Assembly (NCBI GenBank): GCA_039934475.1
Contig: JBDTMC010000275.1
Location: 1 to 10,501, forward strand
Length of the DNA: 10,501 nt
Direction: 5' to 3'
DNA from: JBDTMC01 sp039934475
GTDB taxonomy: Bacteria > Acidobacteriota > Terriglobia > Bryobacterales > Bryobacteraceae
The position numbers and the translations under genes were made by a program. Below are positions 5,841 through 10,501 of this stretch, piece after piece. The notes below the pieces were generated by a model. That model made no database searches. It saw only the letters and a program-made list of their open reading frames with translations, and was not told the DNA's origin. The stretch's first letter is position 1. Each line of letters opens with the position of its first letter.

Positions 5841-7010
5841 TTGTCTGAAGGACTGAGACATATCTTTACCTCGGAGTCTGTCACCGAGGGCCACCCTGAC
5901 AAAATGGCCGATCAGATCTCCGATGCGGTGCTCGATGCCGTGTTGACCGACGATCCCACTGGCCGTGTCGCGTGCGAAGTTCTCGTAACCACCGGCATCG
6001 CTATCGTCGCCGGCGAAATTACCACCCGCACCTACGTTGACGTCCCCACACTGGTCCGCCAAGTGGTTCAGGACATCGGCTATACCGATGCTTCCTACGG
6101 CTTCGATTACAAGACCTGTGGCATCCTGAACACCATCCAGAGCCAGTCGCCGGACATCGCCATGGGAGTCGACACCGGAGGCGCCGGTGATCAGGGCCTC
6201 ATGTTCGGCTACGCCTGCGACGAGACTCCCGAGCTGATGCCTCTGCCCATCATGATGGCTCACAAACTGGTGCGCCGTCTGAGTGACGCGCGCCGCCAGG
6301 GTATCCTCGATTTCCTCCGCCCCGATGGGAAGAGCCAGGTCAGCGTCGAGTACGTCAATGGCAAACCTGCCCGCATCGACGCCGTCGTCATTTCCACCCA
6401 GCATCACGATAGCGTCTCCACGGAAGATCTTCGTGAGGCAGTGCGTAAGGAAATCATCGACTTCGTTGTCCCGGCCGACATGGTCGATGACAACACCAAA
6501 TATCACATCAATCCGACGGGCCGCTTCGTAGTAGGTGGACCGCACGGCGATACCGGCCTCACTGGCCGCAAAATCATCGTCGATACCTACGGTGGCATGG
6601 GCCGACACGGTGGCGGCGCCTTCTCTGGTAAGGACCCCACAAAAGTGGACCGCTCGGCCTGCTACATGGCTCGTTACATCGCCAAGAATCTCGTCGCCGC
6701 CGGCTTCGCCAAACGGTGTGAAGTGCAGCTTGCCTACGCCATCGGCGTCGCTGAGCCGGTATCCATCATGGTCAACACCTTCGGAACCGGCGTCATCGAC
6801 GAAGAACGCATGGTGGAATTGGTGCGCGCCCACTTCCCGCTGACGCCTGCCGGTATGATTCAACACCTCAAGCTGCGACGTCCTATCTATCGCAAGACGG
6901 CGGCCTTCGGACATTTCGGCCGCACCGAAGATACGTTTAGCTGGGAGGCGGCCGACAAGGCCGACGCTCTGCGCGACGACGCACGGGTCTCCGCGGTAGC
7001 GCGCGCGTAA
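5841..7010 (+). CDS. metK: S-adenosylmethionine synthetase (methionine adenosyltransferase)
   Basis: A cytoplasmic enzyme making S-adenosylmethionine from methionine and ATP. The start is TTG 5841: it has a perfect AGGAGG (5829-5834) 6 bases upstream and gives 389 residues beginning MSEGLRHIFTSESV, as in the family. An in-frame ATG at 5766 would add 25 residues with no homology and no ribosome site. Family signatures are intact: GHPDK at 17-21 (methionine/ATP binding), GAGDQG at 114-119, the HINPTGRFVVGGPHGD segment, GLTGRKIIVDTYGG, the GGGAFSGKDPTKVDRS phosphate-binding loop, and GVAEPVS near the C-terminal domain. Length is normal. It has its own promoter and a possibly structured leader, so control by SAM level is conceivable but unproven. 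A hairpin separates it from tig. Confidence 0.98.
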   Translation: MSEGLRHIFTSESVTEGHPDKMADQISDAVLDAVLTDDPTGRVACEVLVTTGIAIVAGEITTRTYVDVPTLVRQVVQDIGYTDASYGFDYKTCGILNTIQSQSPDIAMGVDTGGAGDQGLMFGYACDETPELMPLPIMMAHKLVRRLSDARRQGILDFLRPDGKSQVSVEYVNGKPARIDAVVISTQHHDSVSTEDLREAVRKEIIDFVVPADMVDDNTKYHINPTGRFVVGGPHGDTGLTGRKIIVDTYGGMGRHGGGAFSGKDPTKVDRSACYMARYIAKNLVAAGFAKRCEVQLAYAIGVAEPVSIMVNTFGTGVIDEERMVELVRAHFPLTPAGMIQHLKLRRPIYRKTAAFGHFGRTEDTFSWEAADKADALRDDARVSAVARA

Positions 7011-7044
7011 GCGCCGCTCTGCACAACGATCGGGAATATTCATC

Positions 7045-7068
7045 GGGCGCGGACGCCAGTCCGCGCCC
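7045..7068 (+). other. Perfect 10-bp hairpin between metK and tig
   Basis: GGGCGCGGAC (7045-7054) and GTCCGCGCCC (7059-7068) are exact inverted repeats around the loop GCCA. No T-run follows, so it is not a standard intrinsic terminator. It ends 9 bases before the tig Shine-Dalgarno (AGGAAG, 7078-7083). It may partly terminate metK transcripts, protect a processed 3' end, or act as a binding site. Confidence 0.7.
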
Positions 7069-7085
7069 AACTCACATAGGAAGCC

Positions 7086-8351
7086 ATGGCGTTATTGGAA
7101 GGTTGCAAGCACGAACTGGAGATTACCGTCCCCCTCGACGAAGTCGACAAGGAGACAGCCCAGGTCGTAGAGAAAGTTCGGGCAAAGGCCAAACTGCCCG
7201 GGTTCCGGCCCGGCAAAGCCCCCGCCAGCCTCATCCGGCAGCGGTTTGAGGCCGAGGTGCGCCAGGAAGTCCTGGAAAATCTTATCCCTCGCGTCCTTAA
7301 TAAGCAATTCGAAACTGATGGGTTGAACGTTGTCAGCCAACCCGCCATCAAGGACCTTCACTTCCATAGCGGCGAACCCCTCCGGTTCAAAGCTGAATTC
7401 GAAGTGGCCCCCGAAATCGAACTTAAGGAATACCGCGGCATCGCCGTCACCTACTCGGAGCCCACTGTCACCGACGAGGACGTCGAGAAGCGGGTGGAAG
7501 AGATCCGCGAGCAGAAAGCCGAGTACGTCAACATCGATCCACGGCCCGCAGAGTCCGGTGATTACATCGCCGCCTCGCTCCAAAGCCTCGATGGCCTGGA
7601 AGGGGAACCTCTCAAGCAGGATGAAGTGACTCTCCACCTTGGCGCCGAAGATACCGTCGCAGCATTCACTGAGAACCTCGTCGGTGTCTCACCCGGCGAA
7701 TCACGCGAATTCGATGTCGCCTATCCTGAGGATGGTCCTGAGCGTCTGGCTGGAAAAACGGTTCGCTTCAAGGCGGAAGTTAAGAATATCCGGCGCAAAG
7801 AACTCCCTGAGTTGAATGACGAATTCGCCAAGGATATCGGCGATTACAACGACCTCGGTGAGCTTCGGGAAGCCATTCGTAAGTCGATTTTCCGCGAGCG
7901 TGAGTTCAACTCACAGCAGACCGCCAAGATGGCGATTGTCGATAAACTTGTGTCTGAGAACGAATTCCCGGTTCCGGAAGTGTTCGTCGACCGCCAGATC
8001 GAAAGTAACGTCGAAGCCCAACTCCGGCAGTTGGCCGGCCAGGGCATGGATGTCCGCAAACTCAATCTCGACTGGGAGAAACTGCGAACAACCCATCAGG
8101 AGCGGGCCCTGCATGACGTTAAGGCCTCTCTTATCCTGGACAAAGTCGCCTCCGCTGAGCATATTGAAACTACGAATGACGAAGTGGACCGCGAGGTTCA
8201 TCGTATCGCCAAACAGGAGCGGCAGCCTGCTGCCGCTATTCGCATTAAATTGGAAAAGGACGGAACTTTGAGGCGTATTGCTTCGCGCATTCGCACCGAC
8301 AAGACCCTCAATCTTCTCTTTGAACAAGCGAGGAAGGAAGCCGGGGAGTAG
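7086..8351 (+). CDS. tig: Trigger factor (ribosome-associated chaperone)
   Basis: A 421-residue cytoplasmic chaperone that binds at the ribosome exit tunnel and shields nascent chains; length is normal. ATG 7086 follows AGGAAG (7078-7083). Domains in order: the N-terminal ribosome-binding domain (about 1-110) with the signature GFRPGKAP at 39-46; an FKBP-like PPIase domain (about 157-237); the C-terminal substrate-binding arms, helical and charged, starting near ELPELNDEFAKD (239-250). The PPIase part departs from the family: where many trigger factors have an IDF strand and IPGFE, this one has ASLQSLDG and TVAAFTE (190-196), so prolyl isomerase activity may be lost. The chaperone function does not need it. 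Its neighbour clpX is the usual one, but the clpP normally between them is missing. Confidence 0.97.
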   Translation: MALLEGCKHELEITVPLDEVDKETAQVVEKVRAKAKLPGFRPGKAPASLIRQRFEAEVRQEVLENLIPRVLNKQFETDGLNVVSQPAIKDLHFHSGEPLRFKAEFEVAPEIELKEYRGIAVTYSEPTVTDEDVEKRVEEIREQKAEYVNIDPRPAESGDYIAASLQSLDGLEGEPLKQDEVTLHLGAEDTVAAFTENLVGVSPGESREFDVAYPEDGPERLAGKTVRFKAEVKNIRRKELPELNDEFAKDIGDYNDLGELREAIRKSIFREREFNSQQTAKMAIVDKLVSENEFPVPEVFVDRQIESNVEAQLRQLAGQGMDVRKLNLDWEKLRTTHQERALHDVKASLILDKVASAEHIETTNDEVDREVHRIAKQERQPAAAIRIKLEKDGTLRRIASRIRTDKTLNLLFEQARKEAGE

Positions 8352-8372
8352 TCCTGCTTTGCGTTTGGAGGA

Positions 8373-8401
8373 TTGCCCTAAAGTCCGCTTTAAGGGATAA
8401 T
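8373..8401 (+). promoter_or_regulatory. Candidate clpX promoter with overlapping inverted repeat
   Basis: TTGCCC at 8373-8378 and GATAAT at 8396-8401 are spaced by 17 bases and would direct transcription from about 8408, some 55 bases before clpX. The spacer is an inverted repeat: CCCTAAAG (8376-8383), TCCG loop, CTTTAAGGG (8388-8396) with one extra A. As RNA this is a hairpin 24 bases after the tig stop without a T-run. A second palindromic element, ATGCAT-C-ATGCAT, lies at 8422-8434 near the predicted start point. Confidence 0.42.
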
Positions 8402-8462
8402 GCCTTTATGGGGATCTCCAGATGCATCATGCATGGGCCACGCCCGTGAGCGGAGATAATTT

Positions 8463-9734
<1,272 letters not shown>

Positions 9735-9746
<12 letters not shown>

Positions 9747-9759
9747 ACCCAACCGCCTT
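9735..9759 (+). other. Hairpin across the clpX stop codon
   Basis: AAGGCTGGTT (9735-9744) pairs with AACCGCCTT (9751-9759), 9 pairs with one bulged T, around the loop AGACCC that contains the end of the clpX TAG. No T-run follows. It could weakly terminate or stabilise the clpX mRNA before lon. Confidence 0.4.
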
Positions 9760-9810
9760 CGTCCAGCTTCCAGCCCTCTATCTCGCCCAAGGTTTACAAT
9801 CAAGGCAATA

Positions 9811-10501
9811 ATGGTTAGCGCCAAGGAAAAATCGGATACAAAACGTTTACCGATGATGCCCATCCGGGACGTCGTCATTTTCCCCTACATGATGACCCCC
9901 TTCGTTGTGGGCAGGGAATCCAGCGTGCGCGCTCTTGAAGAGGCGCTCGCCGGTGAGAAGAAGATCTTCCTCGCCACCCAGCACGACGCTAGCGTCGACG
10001 AACCCAGGCCCGAAGAGATCTATTCGGTTGGAACCATCGCTAATATCGTTCAGAGCCTCAAGCTGCCCGATGGCAATATTAAGGTGCTCGTCGAAGGCGT
10101 CGAGCGTGCCAAGGTGGTTTCGGTAGGCGAAGAGGAAGGCTATTTCCGCGCCGTAGTTCGCAGCTTCAGCTACAAGGTGGAAACCGGGCCGCAGTTGGAA
10201 GCCCTGCTCAGCCGCGTCACCACGCTTTTTGAACAGTACGTCAAACTGAGCCAGAACCTCAACTACGAGAACATGATCGCCGCCATCCGGGTGGACGATC
10301 CTGGCAAGCTCGCCGACACCGTTGGCGCCAATCTCCAGTTGACCATCGAAGAGAAACAGGAACTCCTGGAAATCTTCGATCCTCTCGACCGCCTCACCCG
10401 CGTCGCCGAGTTGCTCGATATCGAAATTGAGAAACTCAACGTGGACCGCACCATCCAGGGCCGCGTCAAGCGCCAGATGGAGAAGGCGCAAAAAGAGTAC
10501 T
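9811..10501 (+). CDS. lon: ATP-dependent protease Lon, N-terminal part (3' end outside window)
   Basis: The open frame starts at ATG 9811, with AAGG at 9802-9805 five bases upstream, and runs to the right edge for 230 residues without a stop. It begins MVSAKEKSDTKRLPMMPIRD and continues VVIFPYMMTPFVVGRESS, the typical start of the LON N-terminal substrate-binding domain. Further family segments are IYSVGTIANIVQ, the conserved LPDGNIKVLVEGVERAK stretch, and the helical region after LLDIEIEKLNVDRTIQGRVK that leads into the AAA+ domain. The ATPase and Ser-Lys protease parts lie beyond the window. Lon degrades misfolded and regulatory proteins in the cytoplasm. Its place after clpX is common. Confidence 0.96.
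   Translation, partial: MVSAKEKSDTKRLPMMPIRDVVIFPYMMTPFVVGRESSVRALEEALAGEKKIFLATQHDASVDEPRPEEIYSVGTIANIVQSLKLPDGNIKVLVEGVERAKVVSVGEEEGYFRAVVRSFSYKVETGPQLEALLSRVTTLFEQYVKLSQNLNYENMIAAIRVDDPGKLADTVGANLQLTIEEKQELLEIFDPLDRLTRVAELLDIEIEKLNVDRTIQGRVKRQMEKAQKEY

Noticed and set aside
7045..7068. Intrinsic terminator of metK
   Set aside because: The stem is strong but is followed by AACTCACA rather than a T-run, so only a hairpin is reported.
5793..7070. Long open frame on the - strand opposite metK (425 codons)
   Set aside because: It mirrors metK codon structure in GC-rich DNA, has no recognisable domain, and metK on the + strand is certain.
9795..9800. TACAAT as a -10 element for a separate lon promoter
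   Set aside because: No acceptable -35 at 16-18 bases upstream, and transcription would begin only a few bases before the lon ATG.
9847..10491. 214-codon - strand frame opposite lon
   Set aside because: Shadow of the Lon reading frame, which matches the family from its start.

Overview
The window reads as a chromosomal segment of a GC-rich acidobacterium, most likely of the Solibacteres/Bryobacterales type. This is an inference from three things: the PEP-CTERM protein, the codon usage, and the housekeeping order metK, tig, clpX, lon. All real genes lie on the + strand.

Positions 1-4762 hold a tightly packed operon cut by the left edge: the tail of an MBOAT-type membrane O-acyltransferase, two paralogous exported SGNH/GDSL hydrolase-fold proteins, a small phosphopantetheine carrier protein, a KASIII (FabH-like) protein, a small zinc-ribbon protein and a small cupin. 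Gaps are 2-5 bases or the genes overlap, so translation is probably coupled. MBOAT plus carrier plus SGNH protein recalls the Dlt system (DltB, DltC, DltD) and the AlgI/AlgJ/AlgX and PatA/PatB acetylation machines. Here, however, a KASIII-fold protein whose active-site cysteine is replaced by serine sits next to the carrier, where Dlt operons have the adenylating enzyme DltA. The best working hypothesis is a dedicated cell-envelope or exopolysaccharide acylation pathway: the KASIII-like enzyme loads or trans-acylates the carrier, the MBOAT moves the acyl group across the membrane, and the SGNH proteins place or remove it on a glycan. This is the most unusual part of the window.

Positions 4763-5840 hold a monocistronic PEP-CTERM surface protein, a three-copy 38-40 bp tandem repeat, and the promoter and roughly 100-nt leader of metK. 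The leader can fold into nested stems, and its 5' strand could alternatively pair with the metK Shine-Dalgarno sequence.

Positions 5841-10501 are housekeeping: metK (S-adenosylmethionine synthetase, TTG start), tig (trigger factor, with an unusual PPIase domain), clpX, and the 5' part of lon (cut by the right edge). The clpP gene usually found between tig and clpX is absent; a promoter-like sequence overlapping an inverted repeat fills the 111-bp gap. ClpX keeps a ClpP-docking tripeptide, so ClpP is presumably encoded elsewhere.
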